The position numbers and the translations under genes are program-made. The notes below the pieces were generated by a model. It was not told the origin of the DNA, ran no database searches, and was given only the letters and a program-made list of their open reading frames with translations. This document shows, in pieces, positions 1-10,470 of a stretch of 64,000 bases of DNA. The stretch is taken from assembly GCF_000069785.1 (NCBI RefSeq), contig NC_010528.1, positions 1,798,001 to 1,862,000 on the forward strand, given 5' to 3'. How positions within the stretch are numbered: the stretch's first letter is position 1; each line of letters opens with the position of its first letter. This DNA is from Cupriavidus taiwanensis LMG 19424. GTDB lineage: Bacteria; Pseudomonadota; Gammaproteobacteria; Burkholderiales; Burkholderiaceae.

Positions 1-1
1 C

Positions 2-787
2 AACAGCGACCCGGCGCGCAACTTCGCCCCGGCGTTCGACCGCATTGCCGACGACGTCTGGCAGAAGGTGCAGCTGCTCTTTGTCTGCACGCCCGGCAAC
101 CCGACCGGCGCGGTGCTGTCGCTGGAAGACTGGCAGCAGCTGTTCGCGCTGTCCGACCGCTACGGCTTCGTGATCGCCTCGGACGAGTGCTACTCCGAGA
201 TCTATTTCGACGAGGGCCGCGCGCCGCTGGGCGCGCTCGAGGCCGCGCACAAGCTGGGCCGTGCGAACGGGGCCAACCCCTTCGAGCGCCTGGTGGTGTT
301 CTCGAGCCTGTCCAAGCGCTCCAACGTGCCGGGCCTGCGCTCGGGCTTTGTTGCGGGCGACGCCGCGCTGCTGAAGCAGTTCCTGCTCTACCGCACCTAC
401 CACGGCGGCGCCATGAACCCGGCGGTGCAGAGCGCCAGCATCGCCGCGTGGAACGACGAGTCGCATGTGCGCGAGAACCGCGCCGCCTATGTGCGCAAGT
501 TCAGCGAAGTCACGCCGATGCTGGCCGAGGTGCTCGACGTGGCGCTGCCCGATGCCGGCTTCTACCTGTGGGCCGACGTCTCGCGCACCGGCCTCTCCGA
601 TACCGAATTCGCCGCGCGGCTGCTGGCCGAACAGAACGTCACCGTGCTGCCCGGCAGCTACCTGGCGCGCGAGGCCGACGGCTTCAACCCCGGCGCCAAC
701 CGCGTGCGCATGGCGCTGGTGGCGACGCCGGAGGAATGCGTGGAGGGGGCGCGGCGGATCGTGGAATTCTGCAAATCGCTGGGCTGA
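2..787 (+). CDS. dapC: Succinyldiaminopimelate aminotransferase, 3' part
   Basis: This is the C-terminal part (261 codons) of a fold-type I PLP aminotransferase; the start lies before the window. Visible family features are the substrate/cofactor loop CTPGNPTG, the DECYSEIYF segment and the PLP-lysine region SLSKRSNVPGLRSGF. DapC makes N-succinyl-L,L-diaminopimelate from N-succinyl-2-amino-6-oxopimelate in the lysine/peptidoglycan pathway. The next gene downstream is dapD, and dapE follows, which supports DapC over a general aspartate aminotransferase. Family membership is seen in the sequence; the exact substrate is inferred from the neighbours. Confidence 0.9.
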   Translation, partial: NSDPARNFAPAFDRIADDVWQKVQLLFVCTPGNPTGAVLSLEDWQQLFALSDRYGFVIASDECYSEIYFDEGRAPLGALEAAHKLGRANGANPFERLVVFSSLSKRSNVPGLRSGFVAGDAALLKQFLLYRTYHGGAMNPAVQSASIAAWNDESHVRENRAAYVRKFSEVTPMLAEVLDVALPDAGFYLWADVSRTGLSDTEFAARLLAEQNVTVLPGSYLAREADGFNPGANRVRMALVATPEECVEGARRIVEFCKSLG

Positions 788-805
788 GACTTCTCCCGGC
801 CGCCG

Positions 806-930
806 GTTTGCTCCCCTCTCCCGCGAGCGGCAGAGGGGCCGGGGGAGAGGGCAGGCGGTTCTGCTAGCGGGATGCCTTGCTAGACCACCCCTCTCCCCGA
901 CCCTCTCCCCCTGAGGGGAGAGGGAGAACA
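806..930. repeat. Palindromic C-rich intergenic repeats between dapC and dapD
   Basis: The dapC-dapD gap holds two imperfect inverted repeats of the form CTCCCCTCTCCCGC...AGAGGGG (about 811-850) and CCCTCTCCCC...GGGGAGAGGG (about 890-925). A closely similar palindrome lies after prmB at 4790-4818. The shared core TTTGCTCCCCTCTCCCGC in both places marks a dispersed element of the kind found between genes in Burkholderiales. It could fold into a hairpin in the dap transcript. Confidence 0.6.
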
Positions 931-971
931 CAATTGGCAAAATTTCAACATTCACCACCTGAGAACCTAAC

Positions 972-1799
972 ATGACGCAAGCACTGCAAGCCCTGATCGA
1001 CCAGGCCTGGGAAGACCGCACCAGCCTGTCGCCGAAGTCCGCCCCCAACGACATCCGCGAGGCCGTCGCCAACGTCATCGGCCAGCTCGATGCCGGCACC
1101 CTGCGCGTGGCCGAGAAGCAAGGCAAGGACTGGATCGTCAACCAGTGGGTCAAGAAGGCCGTGCTGCTGTCGTTCCGCCTGGAAGACAACGCGCCGATGA
1201 GCGCCGGCGGCTTTGCCCAGTTCTACGACAAGGTGCCGACCAAGTTCGCCAACTGGAGCGGCGACGACTTCGCCAAGGCGGGCTTCCGCGTCGTGCCGCC
1301 CGCCGTGGCCCGCCGCGGTTCGTTCATCGCGAAGAACGCGGTGCTGATGCCGTCGTACGTCAACATCGGCGCCTATGTCGATGAAGGCACCATGGTCGAC
1401 ACCTGGGCCACCGTCGGTTCGTGCGCGCAGATCGGCAAGAACGTGCACCTGTCGGGCGGCGTGGGCATCGGCGGCGTGCTGGAGCCGCTGCAGGCCAACC
1501 CGGTGATCATCGAAGACAACTGCTTCATCGGCGCCCGTTCGGAAGTCGTGGAAGGCGTGATCGTCGAGGAAAACTCGGTGATCTCGATGGGCGTGTACCT
1601 GGGCCAGTCGACCAAGATCTACGACCGCGAAACCGGCGAGATCCACTATGGCCGCGTGCCGGCCGGCTCGGTGGTGGTGGCGGGCAACCTGCCGTCCAAG
1701 GATGGCAAGTACAGCCTGTACTGCGCCGTGATCGTGAAGAAGGTCGACGCGCAGACCCGCGCCAAGACCAGCCTGAACGACCTGCTGCGCGGCGACTGA
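972..1799 (+). CDS. dapD: 2,3,4,5-tetrahydropyridine-2,6-dicarboxylate N-succinyltransferase
   Basis: DapD (275 aa) transfers succinyl from succinyl-CoA to tetrahydrodipicolinate, the committed step of the succinylase branch of diaminopimelate/lysine synthesis in the cytoplasm. The length matches the family. The second half shows the hexapeptide left-handed beta-helix pattern, with stretches such as [36 protein letters not shown] and [13 protein letters not shown]. It starts at ATG 972, about 185 bp after dapC, and the gap carries palindromic repeats, so the two may be co-transcribed or separated by a processing element. Confidence 0.97.
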   Translation: MTQALQALIDQAWEDRTSLSPKSAPNDIREAVANVIGQLDAGTLRVAEKQGKDWIVNQWVKKAVLLSFRLEDNAPMSAGGFAQFYDKVPTKFANWSGDDFAKAGFRVVPPAVARRGSFIAKNAVLMPSYVNIGAYVDEGTMVDTWATVGSCAQIGKNVHLSGGVGIGGVLEPLQANPVIIEDNCFIGARSEVVEGVIVEENSVISMGVYLGQSTKIYDRETGEIHYGRVPAGSVVVAGNLPSKDGKYSLYCAVIVKKVDAQTRAKTSLNDLLRGD

Positions 1800-1888
1800 T
1801 CGCCGCTCGCGGCCCGCATGGGCCGCGCCGCCCCGGGGCCCTGCTCCGGGGCCGATTTACCGTCGTCACCCGCCTGGCCAGGCTGAAC

Positions 1889-2272
1889 ATGCCCTCCCTC
1901 CGCAAGCGACTCATGGCCCTGGATCCCACCACCGTCAGCACCGTGCTGTCCCTGCTGCCCACCATTCTCGAGCAGGCCAACAAGACCCTCGAGAAGCTGA
2001 AGAAGAACAAGCGCAAGGACGGCACGACCGAAGGCGCGGTGGCCGACGCGCGCGACCCGGCGGCCCGCATCGCCGAACTGGAAGCCGCGCTGGTGCAGCA
2101 GGCCGAGGCCGTCAAGCTGCTGGCCGAGCAGCATGCGATTACCGTTGACGCGCTGCGCAAGGAAGCTGCCCGGCTGGACCGGCGCCTGCGCCTGATGACT
2201 GCGGTGGCGATGGGCGGCGTGGCGCTGGGGCTGGGCAGCCTGGTCATTGCGCTGAATTTGCTGTTCCGCTGA
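1889..2272 (+). CDS. Small coiled-coil protein with one C-terminal membrane segment
   Basis: I do not recognise a named family. The 127-residue product has a short N-terminal helix, a Lys-rich stretch (KLKKNKRKDG), a heptad-like helix around residues 55-95 (IAELEAALVQQAEAVKLLAEQ...), and one hydrophobic helix at the C-terminus (MGGVALGLGSLVIALNLLF). This predicts a tail-anchored inner-membrane protein with a cytoplasmic coiled coil. ATG 1913 is an alternative start (119 aa). It lies between dapD and the ArsC-like gene on the same strand, so it is probably part of the dap cluster, but nothing in the sequence gives a function. Confidence 0.65.
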   Translation: MPSLRKRLMALDPTTVSTVLSLLPTILEQANKTLEKLKKNKRKDGTTEGAVADARDPAARIAELEAALVQQAEAVKLLAEQHAITVDALRKEAARLDRRLRLMTAVAMGGVALGLGSLVIALNLLFR

Positions 2273-2278
2273 AACGCC

Positions 2279-2301
2279 CGTCGTTCCCGCGCAGGCGGGA
2301 A
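2279..2301. repeat. Half copy of a dispersed palindromic repeat
   Basis: The sequence CGTCGTTCCCGCGCAGGCGG followed by GAA sits directly before the ArsC-like gene. The same sequence begins the full-length repeat at 25461-25556. It contains its own small hairpin (TTCCCGC GCA GGCGGGAA). Confidence 0.6.
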
Positions 2302-2327
2302 TGGCAGTGAAAGTAACGAGACCTTCC

Positions 2328-3846
<1,519 letters not shown>

Positions 3847-3870
3847 TTTTTTCGCAAAGACAACCCATCC

Positions 3871-4764
3871 ATGGCAACGCCCTCTCCCCTGCGCACCGTG
3901 CGCGACCTGCTGCGCCTGGCCGTGTCGCGCTTTACCGCCGCACGCCTGTCCTTCGGCCACGGCAGCGCCAACGCCTACGACGAGGCGGCCTACCTGGTGC
4001 TGCATACGCTGAACCTGCCGCTCGATACGCTCGACCCATTCCTCGATGCGCGGCTGCTGCCCGAGGAAGTCGAGGCCGTGCTGAAGGTGATCGACCGCCG
4101 CGTCAACGAGCGCGTGCCGGCCGCCTACATCACGCACGAGGCCTATATGCACGGCCTGCGCTTCTACGTCGATTCGCGCGTGATCGTGCCGCGCAGCTTT
4201 ATCGGCGAACTGCTGCAGGAAGGGCTGGAGCCCTGGGTCGGCGAGAGCGGCAGCATCGGCCCGGTGCTGGAGCTGTGCACCGGCTCGGGTTGCCTGCCGA
4301 TCCTGGCCGCGCATGTGTGGCCGCACGCGAAGATCGATGCCGTCGACATCTCGCCCGATGCGCTCGCCGTGGCGCGCCGCAATGTGGCCGACTACAAGAT
4401 GGACGACCGCATCCGTCTCTACGAAGGCGACCTGTACGCGCCGCTGCCGCATGGCGCGACCTACGACGTGATCCTGACCAACCCGCCGTACGTCAACGAG
4501 GCGTCGATGCAGGCGCTGCCGGCCGAATACCAGGCCGAGCCGCGCATCGCGCTGGCCGGCGGCGACGATGGCATGGACGTGGTGCGGCGGATCATTGCCG
4601 GCGCCAAGGCGCGGCTGAATCCGGGCGGCGTGCTGGTGGTCGAGATCGGCAACGAGCATGCCAACGTCGAAGCGGCATTCCCGGAACTGGAGATCGTATG
4701 GCTGCCGGTCAGCGCGGGGGACGAGCAGGTGTTCCTGCTGACGTACGACGCGCTGCCGGGCTGA
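3871..4764 (+). CDS. prmB: Ribosomal protein uL3 N5-glutamine methyltransferase
   Basis: PrmB (297 aa) uses S-adenosylmethionine to methylate a glutamine of ribosomal protein L3. The N-terminal helical domain is followed by a class I methyltransferase domain with the SAM-binding loop LELCTGSGCLPILAA and the Gln-methylating signature ILTNPPYV (NPPY). The length and the N-terminal part favour PrmB over the release-factor enzyme PrmC. It is the last gene of the rightward dap cluster. Confidence 0.93.
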   Translation: MATPSPLRTVRDLLRLAVSRFTAARLSFGHGSANAYDEAAYLVLHTLNLPLDTLDPFLDARLLPEEVEAVLKVIDRRVNERVPAAYITHEAYMHGLRFYVDSRVIVPRSFIGELLQEGLEPWVGESGSIGPVLELCTGSGCLPILAAHVWPHAKIDAVDISPDALAVARRNVADYKMDDRIRLYEGDLYAPLPHGATYDVILTNPPYVNEASMQALPAEYQAEPRIALAGGDDGMDVVRRIIAGAKARLNPGGVLVVEIGNEHANVEAAFPELEIVWLPVSAGDEQVFLLTYDALPG

Positions 4765-4789
4765 CAAGGATCAGCGAACCGCTTGTTTG

Positions 4790-4818
4790 CTCCCCTCTCC
4801 CGCAAGCGGGAGAGGGAG
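4790..4818. repeat. Palindromic repeat after prmB
   Basis: CTCCCCTCTCCCGC and GCGGGAGAGGGAG form a nearly perfect stem with a two-base AA centre. It belongs to the same element as the repeats at 806-930. It could act as a 3' hairpin for the dap-prmB transcript, but no T-run follows. Confidence 0.6.
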
Positions 4819-4912
4819 TACCCCATCGCAATCTGGGCGAACACCGGCCAACCGTTGATCCGGCAACGGGCACAGGCCCTACACTCGCTGCAGAGATAGC
4901 GCCACAGACGCC

Positions 4913-6181
4913 GTGACCCCCAGCCATATCCCCCCTCCCGGATCTTCTCCCGGCACCGGCGCCCTGCCCGCCCGCCACACGGCCACGTATGCCGTGCGCG
5001 GCATCGCCATCCTGACCTTCGCGTTCGCGCTCAGCCAGTTCTTCCGCTCTTGCCTGGCGGTGATGGCGCCGGAGCTGCAGCACGATTTCGGCTTGTCGCC
5101 GGCGGGCTTCGGCGCGCTGTCCTCGTCGTTCTTCCTGGCCTTTGCCGTCGCGCAGATCCCGGTGGGCATCGCCTTCGACCGCTATGGCGTTGGCCGTCCG
5201 ACCGCGCTGCTGCTGGCGGTGGGCGCGGTGTCGTCGATCCTGTTCGTGCTGGCGCCCAACGGCACCGCGGCCACGCTGGCGCAGGTGGGACTAGGGCTGG
5301 CGTGCGCGCCGGTGTTCATGGGACTGCTGCATTTCGCCTCGGAACAACTGTCCGAACGCGACTACACCCGCGTGGTCAGCCGCTCCAACGCCACCGGCAT
5401 GGTCGGCTCGCTGTGCGCGACCGCACCGCTGGGCTGGGCCGTCGCGCTGGTCGGCTGGCGCCCCTCGATGGCGCTGTCGGCGCTGGGCATGGTGGCGGCC
5501 TGCTATGGCGTATGGCGCTGCGTGCGCGACCAGGGCCATGCCGAGGCCCGCAACGCGTCGTGGCCGGCGATGCTGTCGGAAAGCCTGCAGCTGCTGAAGC
5601 TGGTGCCGCTGTGGACGCTGATTCCGCTGTGCGTGGCGATGGCCGCGGGCACCGCGTTCCGCAACGCGTGGAGCGGGCCCTACCTGGCCGATGTGTTCGG
5701 CCTGGGCTCGGCACCGCGCGGCGTGGCGCTGACGCTGCTGAGCCTGGCCGGCTTCCTGACCGCCTTCCTGCTGCCGGTGCTGGTGCGGCGCAGCACGCTC
5801 AAGACCACCATCGCCGGGTGGTCGTGCTTTGCCATGGCGGGGGCCTTGCTGCTGACGCTGTGGCCGGACCGCGGCATCGGCTTTGGCGTGGCGATGATGG
5901 CGCTGCTGTCGACCATCGGCATGCTGCACCCGCTGGTGATGGCGCAGGGCCGCGGGCTGATCCCGCCGTCGCAGCGCGGACGCGGGCTGGGGCTGCTCAA
6001 TACCTTCGTGTTCCTGGGTTCGGCGCTGGCGTCGTGGGCGTTCGGGATGATCGCCAACGCCGGGCATGTCCGGCATTGGCCGGTGGCCTCGACCTATGCG
6101 GCAATCTTTGCATCAGCGGCGGTGCTGGTCGCGGTGTCGCTGATCCCGTATTTCTTCAGCCCGCCGCATCCGGCCCACTGA
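4913..6181 (+). CDS. MFS transporter
   Basis: A 422-residue major facilitator superfamily carrier with about twelve hydrophobic helices. The loop between the second and third helices has GIAFDRYGVGRP, matching the family's GxxxDRxGxR motif. The substrate cannot be read from the sequence. The GTG start at 4913 gives a short Pro-rich cytoplasmic leader before the first helix (IAILTFAFALSQFF). It is monocistronic by spacing, 148 bp after prmB and 209 bp before the TctC gene. Confidence 0.85.
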   Translation: MTPSHIPPPGSSPGTGALPARHTATYAVRGIAILTFAFALSQFFRSCLAVMAPELQHDFGLSPAGFGALSSSFFLAFAVAQIPVGIAFDRYGVGRPTALLLAVGAVSSILFVLAPNGTAATLAQVGLGLACAPVFMGLLHFASEQLSERDYTRVVSRSNATGMVGSLCATAPLGWAVALVGWRPSMALSALGMVAACYGVWRCVRDQGHAEARNASWPAMLSESLQLLKLVPLWTLIPLCVAMAAGTAFRNAWSGPYLADVFGLGSAPRGVALTLLSLAGFLTAFLLPVLVRRSTLKTTIAGWSCFAMAGALLLTLWPDRGIGFGVAMMALLSTIGMLHPLVMAQGRGLIPPSQRGRGLGLLNTFVFLGSALASWAFGMIANAGHVRHWPVASTYAAIFASAAVLVAVSLIPYFFSPPHPAH

Positions 6182-6390
6182 GCGCCATTCGGACGGCCTC
6201 TCTGCTGCAGCGGGGCGGCGCGCGGATCACCAGCACCATCGCCACGGGCTTCGCCTTCAAAAAGCCAGACTTATCAATTTAAGAATTCCGCTGCCGCGCA
6301 TCCCGCTTTACCGTTTGTGACATCGACGTCCCGGCCCGCGACATGGGACGGCGGCCGCGCCCCGCGGCCGCATCACAAGGAGACACATCG

Positions 6391-7398
6391 ATGGCATCCT
6401 CCCTGCGCCCCGTCCGGGGCCGCCGTGCATGGCTCGTGAGCGGCCTGGCCGGCATGCTGGCCGCCGGGTCGCTGGCGCTGCCGTTCAGCGCCGCCGCCGA
6501 AACCTGGCCCGCGCGCCCGCTCCAGTTGCTGATCCCCTACCCGCCCGGCGGCAGCGCCGACCTGCTGGCGCGCCCTGTCGCCGCGAAACTGCAGGAGCGC
6601 CTGGGGCAGCCGGTGGTGCTGGAGTACCGGCCCGGCGCCGGCGGCACCATCGCCAGCCAGTCGCTGGCGCGCGCCAGGCCCGACGGGTACACGCTGATCA
6701 TGGTGCTGGCCGCGCATGCCATCAATGCCAGCCTGTATCCCAAGCTGCCGTACGACACGCGCAAGGACTTCGCGCCGGTGTCGCTGGTGGCCAACCTGCC
6801 GATGATCCTCGCCGGCAGTTCGTCACTGCGCGCGAACAACGTGCAGGAGCTGATCGCGGAGGCCAGGGCCAACCCCGGCAAGCTGACCTTTGCCTCGGCC
6901 GGCAACGGCAACACCGGCCACCTGGCGGGCGAGCTGTTCGATTCCGTGGCCGGCATCAAGATGACCCACGTGCCGTACAAGGGCAGCGCGCAGGTGGTCA
7001 CGGCAATGCTGTCGGGCGAGGTCCAGCTGACCTTCGACAGCATCTCCACCACGCTGCCGCACGTGAAGAGCGGCAAGCTGCGGGCGCTGGCGGTGACCGG
7101 CAGCCAGCGCGCCGCGGTCGCGCCCGAAGTGCCGACGCTGGCCGAGGCCGGCGTACCCGGCATCAGCATTACCGGCTGGTATGCGGTGCTGGCGCCGGCC
7201 GGCACGCCGCAGCCGGTGATCGACCGGCTCAGCACCGAGATCGCCACCGTGCTGCGCCAGCCCGAGCTCAAGGCCACGCTTGCGGCAAACGGCTATGAAC
7301 CGGTCGGTTCCACACCCGCCGCGCTGCGCACCCATATCGACGCCGAGATCAACCGCTGGAGCAAGGTGGTGAAGGACTCCGGCGCGCAGGTCCAGTAA
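6391..7398 (+). CDS. TctC/Bug-family periplasmic binding protein
   Basis: A 335-residue extracytoplasmic solute receptor of the Bug (TctC) family. It has a basic N-terminus and hydrophobic signal peptide ending near FSAAAETWPARPL, then the family stretch IPYPPGGSADLLARP and the ligand-loop pattern RPGAGGTIASQSLARARPDG. Such proteins bind small carboxylates. There is no tctA/tctB partner nearby, as is usual for this family in Burkholderiales. The start at ATG 6391 is supported by AAGGAG eight bases upstream. It precedes an acyl-CoA ligase by 66 bp, suggesting that the ligand is an acid later activated with CoA. Confidence 0.92.
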   Translation: MASSLRPVRGRRAWLVSGLAGMLAAGSLALPFSAAAETWPARPLQLLIPYPPGGSADLLARPVAAKLQERLGQPVVLEYRPGAGGTIASQSLARARPDGYTLIMVLAAHAINASLYPKLPYDTRKDFAPVSLVANLPMILAGSSSLRANNVQELIAEARANPGKLTFASAGNGNTGHLAGELFDSVAGIKMTHVPYKGSAQVVTAMLSGEVQLTFDSISTTLPHVKSGKLRALAVTGSQRAAVAPEVPTLAEAGVPGISITGWYAVLAPAGTPQPVIDRLSTEIATVLRQPELKATLAANGYEPVGSTPAALRTHIDAEINRWSKVVKDSGAQVQ

Positions 7399-7464
7399 GG
7401 CCCGCCGCTTTTCGCCACCGCTGCCCAGGGTGCCGCCACGGCGCCCCCCACTTCCCTGCCGACC

Positions 7465-9015
7465 ATGACCCAACCGACTCCGCTCCAACGTCCCTTCACC
7501 ACCATGTCCGTGCTCGTGCGCGAGCACGCCGCGCAGCGTCCGGCGCAGCGCGCGCTGATGCATGGCGACCGCGTGCTCGACTACGCCGGGCTCGACGCCG
7601 CCATGGACCGCATTGCCGCGGCGCTGGCCCGCGACGGGGTGCGGCCCGGCGAAGCCATCGCCATCTGCGCCGCATCGTCGATCGAATACGCCGCGGTATA
7701 CCTGGGCGCGGTGCGGGCCGGCGTGGTGGTCGCGCCGCTGGCGCCCTCGTCCACGCCCGACAGCCTGGCGGGCATGATTGCCGACGCGGGCGCGCGCCTG
7801 CTCTTCACCGACGCCACCGTAAGCGACGTGCTCGGGCCGGTGCGCGCCAGGCTCGCCGGCACACCGGTCGTCACGCTGGACGGCAGCGAGGCGGGCCGGC
7901 CATACGCGGACTGGCTGGCGCCCGCCGGCACGCCGGTGGCGGAACCCGAGATCCGCGCGGAAATGCCGCTCAACATCATCTACTCGTCCGGCACCACCGG
8001 CACGCCCAAGGGCATCGTGCAGTCGCACGGCATGCGCTGGGCCCATGTGTCGCGTGGCGCAGCCACGGGCTACGGCGCCGACGCGGTCACGCTGCTGTCG
8101 ACGCCGCTGTACTCCAACACCACGCTGGCCAGCTTCTTCCCAACCATCGGCCTGGGCGGCACGGCGATCCTGATGGCCAGGTTCGATGCGGGCAAGTACC
8201 TGGCGCTGGCGCAGCAGCATCGCGTCACGCACACCATGCTGGTGCCGGTGCAATACCAGCGCCTGCTGGCGCATCCGGACTTCGACCGCCACGACCTGTC
8301 GTCCTTCCGCCAGAAGTTCTGCACCAGCGCGCCGTTCAGCCCGGCGCTGAAGGCCGAGGTGCTGCGCCGCTGGCCCGGCGGGCTGACCGAACTGTACGGC
8401 ATGACCGAAGGCGGCGGCAGCTGCCTGCTGCACGCGCACCAGTTCCCCGACAAGCTGCATACCGTGGGCCGCCCCGCGCCGAACGCCGACATCCGCATCA
8501 TCGACGACGAAGGCCGCGAGCTGCCGCCGGGCAGCACCGGCGAAGTGGTGGGCCGTTCGCCGGCGATGATGAACGGCTACCACAACCAGCCGGAAAAGAC
8601 AGCCGAGACCGAATGGCATGACGCGCAGGGCCAGCGCTTTATCCGCACCGGCGACATCGGCCGCTTCGACGAAGACGGCTTCCTGGTGCTGCTGGACCGC
8701 AAGAAGGACATGATCATCTCCGGCGGCTTCAACCTGTATCCGAGCGACCTGGAGGCAGTGGTACGCCAGCACCCCGCGGTGTCCGAAGTGTCGGTGGTCG
8801 GCGTGCCGTCGGAACGCTGGGGCGAAACCCCGGTAGCCTTTGTCGCCCTGCACGCCGGCAGCAGCGCCAGCGTGCAGGATGTGCTGGCCTGGGCCAATGA
8901 ACGCCTCGGCAAGACCCAGCGGCTGGCAGCGATCCACGAGGTGGAAAGCCTGCCGCGCAGCGCCATCGGCAAGGTGCTCAAGCGCGAACTGCGCGACCGC
9001 GTCGCCGCTGCCTGA
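7465..9015 (+). CDS. AMP-forming acyl-CoA synthetase/ligase
   Basis: A 516-residue ANL-superfamily enzyme that adenylates a carboxylic acid and transfers it to CoA. The P-loop IYSSGTTGTPKGI is near residue 175, followed by ELYGMTEGGG, RTGDIGRFDEDGFLVLLDRK and the C-terminal catalytic lysine context RSAIGKVLKREL. The acid is not evident. It lies directly after a TctC receptor, and a CoA-transferase gene is found on the other side of tRNA-Val, so a catabolic role for an imported organic acid is plausible. Confidence 0.92.
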   Translation: MTQPTPLQRPFTTMSVLVREHAAQRPAQRALMHGDRVLDYAGLDAAMDRIAAALARDGVRPGEAIAICAASSIEYAAVYLGAVRAGVVVAPLAPSSTPDSLAGMIADAGARLLFTDATVSDVLGPVRARLAGTPVVTLDGSEAGRPYADWLAPAGTPVAEPEIRAEMPLNIIYSSGTTGTPKGIVQSHGMRWAHVSRGAATGYGADAVTLLSTPLYSNTTLASFFPTIGLGGTAILMARFDAGKYLALAQQHRVTHTMLVPVQYQRLLAHPDFDRHDLSSFRQKFCTSAPFSPALKAEVLRRWPGGLTELYGMTEGGGSCLLHAHQFPDKLHTVGRPAPNADIRIIDDEGRELPPGSTGEVVGRSPAMMNGYHNQPEKTAETEWHDAQGQRFIRTGDIGRFDEDGFLVLLDRKKDMIISGGFNLYPSDLEAVVRQHPAVSEVSVVGVPSERWGETPVAFVALHAGSSASVQDVLAWANERLGKTQRLAAIHEVESLPRSAIGKVLKRELRDRVAAA

Positions 9016-9058
9016 CGCGCAGTGCCAGGCACGCACGCAAAAAGTCGCGCGGGAGTGC

Positions 9059-9087
9059 TTGCGCAATCGCGCCGGCCTCTCTATAAT
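9059..9087 (+). promoter_or_regulatory. Promoter of tRNA-Val
   Basis: TTGCGC (9059-9064) and a perfect TATAAT (9082-9087) are separated by 17 bp, and the tRNA begins 13 bp after the -10 box. This is a strong sigma-70 type promoter. Confidence 0.8.
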
Positions 9088-9100
9088 TCGCGCCTTCGCT

Positions 9101-9177
9101 AGGCTCGTAGCTCAGCTGGTTAGAGCACCACCTTGACATGGTGGGGGTCGTTGGTTCGAGTCCAATCGAGCCTACCA
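9101..9177 (+). tRNA. tRNA-Val(GAC)
   Basis: A complete 77-nt cloverleaf. The acceptor arms AGGCTCG and CGAGCCT pair fully. The anticodon stem CCACC/GGTGG holds the loop TTGACAT, so the anticodon is GAC (valine). The T-loop is TTCGAGT and the 3' CCA is encoded. It has its own promoter and terminator. Confidence 0.97.
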
Positions 9178-9191
9178 ACGCACAATGGAAC

Positions 9192-9230
9192 ACGGACGGT
9201 ACGCATCGCGCACCGTCCGTTTTTCTTTTG
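9192..9230 (+). terminator. Rho-independent terminator after tRNA-Val
   Basis: ACGGACGGT (9192-9200) pairs perfectly with ACCGTCCGT (9212-9220) and is followed by TTTTTCTTTT. Confidence 0.85.
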
Positions 9231-9296
9231 GGGCATCGACGAATTCCGGAGGGTGGTGCGGGCGCGCACGGCAAGCACGACAAACCCAAGCCCCCT

Positions 9297-10457
9297 TCAC
9301 GCCCGAATCCCAAACTCCCCCAACACCACCCCGGTATGCTCGCCCAGCCCCGGCGCCCTCCCCACCGGCCCGGCTCGCCCCGCCATGCCGGGCAGATTCG
9401 CCCACGGCACCTCGCCGATACCCGCCAGCGGCAGCCGCCCGAACACCCCCGCCTGGGCGCACTGCGCACTCTCCAGCAGATCGCGCGCATGCCCGACGCG
9501 CGCGAACAGCACATCGTGCTCGGTCAGCAGCGCTTCCCAGTGCGCCAGCGGCTGCGCGGCCAGCGCGCGCGCCACGCGCCGGCCAAGTTCCGCCGCGCGC
9601 GGCAACCGCCCGGCGCTGGTATGCAGCGTGGTATCGGCAAGCCAGTCGTCGAACCCCAGCAGCGTCGCCAGCCGCATAAACATCGCGTCGTTGAGCATGC
9701 TCAGGTACAGCGCGCCATCGGCCGCCTCGAACAGCCCGGTCGGCGCGTTGGCGGCCGCCAGCTCGGCCTGGGGGAACATGGCGTCGTCCACCATCAGGTA
9801 GGACTGCAGCGCGGCACTGGTCTCCAGCAGCGACAGCCGCACATGCCGGCCGCGGCCGCTGCGCGCGGCCTTGTACAACGCCGCGGATGCCTGCTGCGAC
9901 GCGTACAGACCGGTGGCCAGATCGACCATGAAAAAGGCAATGCGGCGCGGCTGACCGCTGGCATCGCGGTTCAGGTGCATCAGGCCGCTGTAGGCCTGCA
10001 TGGTGGTATCGACCGCGGGCCGGTTCGCCAGCGGCCCGGCATGGCCGTAGCCCGAGATCGAGACATAGACCAGCGCCGGGTTGTGCGCGGCCAGCGCCTC
10101 GTAGCCGACGCCCATGCGCTCGGCCACACCCGGGCGGAAGTTCTGGATCACCACGTCGGCCCGCTGCGCCAGCCGGACGATGGCGGCGCGGCCGTCGGCG
10201 CTGCGCGCATCCAGCACCACGCTCTCCTTGCCCGCGTTGCAGGCGACCGCGATCGCGGTCTGGCCGGCGCGGATGCGCCCCATCTGCCGCGACCAGTCTC
10301 CGCCCGGCGGCTCCACCTTGATCACGCGCGCCCCCTGCTGGCGCAGGATCAGGCCGCAGTACGGGCCGGCAATGCCCTGGCTCAGGTCGAGCACGGTCAG
10401 GCCGTCGAACATGGCATCGCCCATGGTGTCGTCCAGGGCCGCTTGTGCTTCGTGCAT
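9297..10457 (-). CDS. CaiB/BaiF-type (family III) CoA-transferase
   Basis: A 386-residue family III CoA-transferase, which moves CoA between carboxylic acids. The N-terminus has the family pattern LTVLDLSQGIAGPYCG and KVEPPGGDWSRQMG, and the expected catalytic Asp lies in FFMVDLATGLYASQ (about residue 182). It is the third gene of a leftward operon (TctC, oxidoreductase, CoA-transferase), with a 13-bp gap to the oxidoreductase. ATG 10415 is a possible shorter start. The substrate acid is unknown. Confidence 0.9.
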   Translation of the reverse strand: MHEAQAALDDTMGDAMFDGLTVLDLSQGIAGPYCGLILRQQGARVIKVEPPGGDWSRQMGRIRAGQTAIAVACNAGKESVVLDARSADGRAAIVRLAQRADVVIQNFRPGVAERMGVGYEALAAHNPALVYVSISGYGHAGPLANRPAVDTTMQAYSGLMHLNRDASGQPRRIAFFMVDLATGLYASQQASAALYKAARSGRGRHVRLSLLETSAALQSYLMVDDAMFPQAELAAANAPTGLFEAADGALYLSMLNDAMFMRLATLLGFDDWLADTTLHTSAGRLPRAAELGRRVARALAAQPLAHWEALLTEHDVLFARVGHARDLLESAQCAQAGVFGRLPLAGIGEVPWANLPGMAGRAGPVGRAPGLGEHTGVVLGEFGIRA

Positions 10458-10470
10458 CGGTACGCTCCGT

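Noticed and set aside
9101..9230. Possible integration site of a mobile element at tRNA-Val
   Set aside because: There is no integrase, no repeated tRNA 3' end and the tRNA has its own terminator; flanking genes look native.
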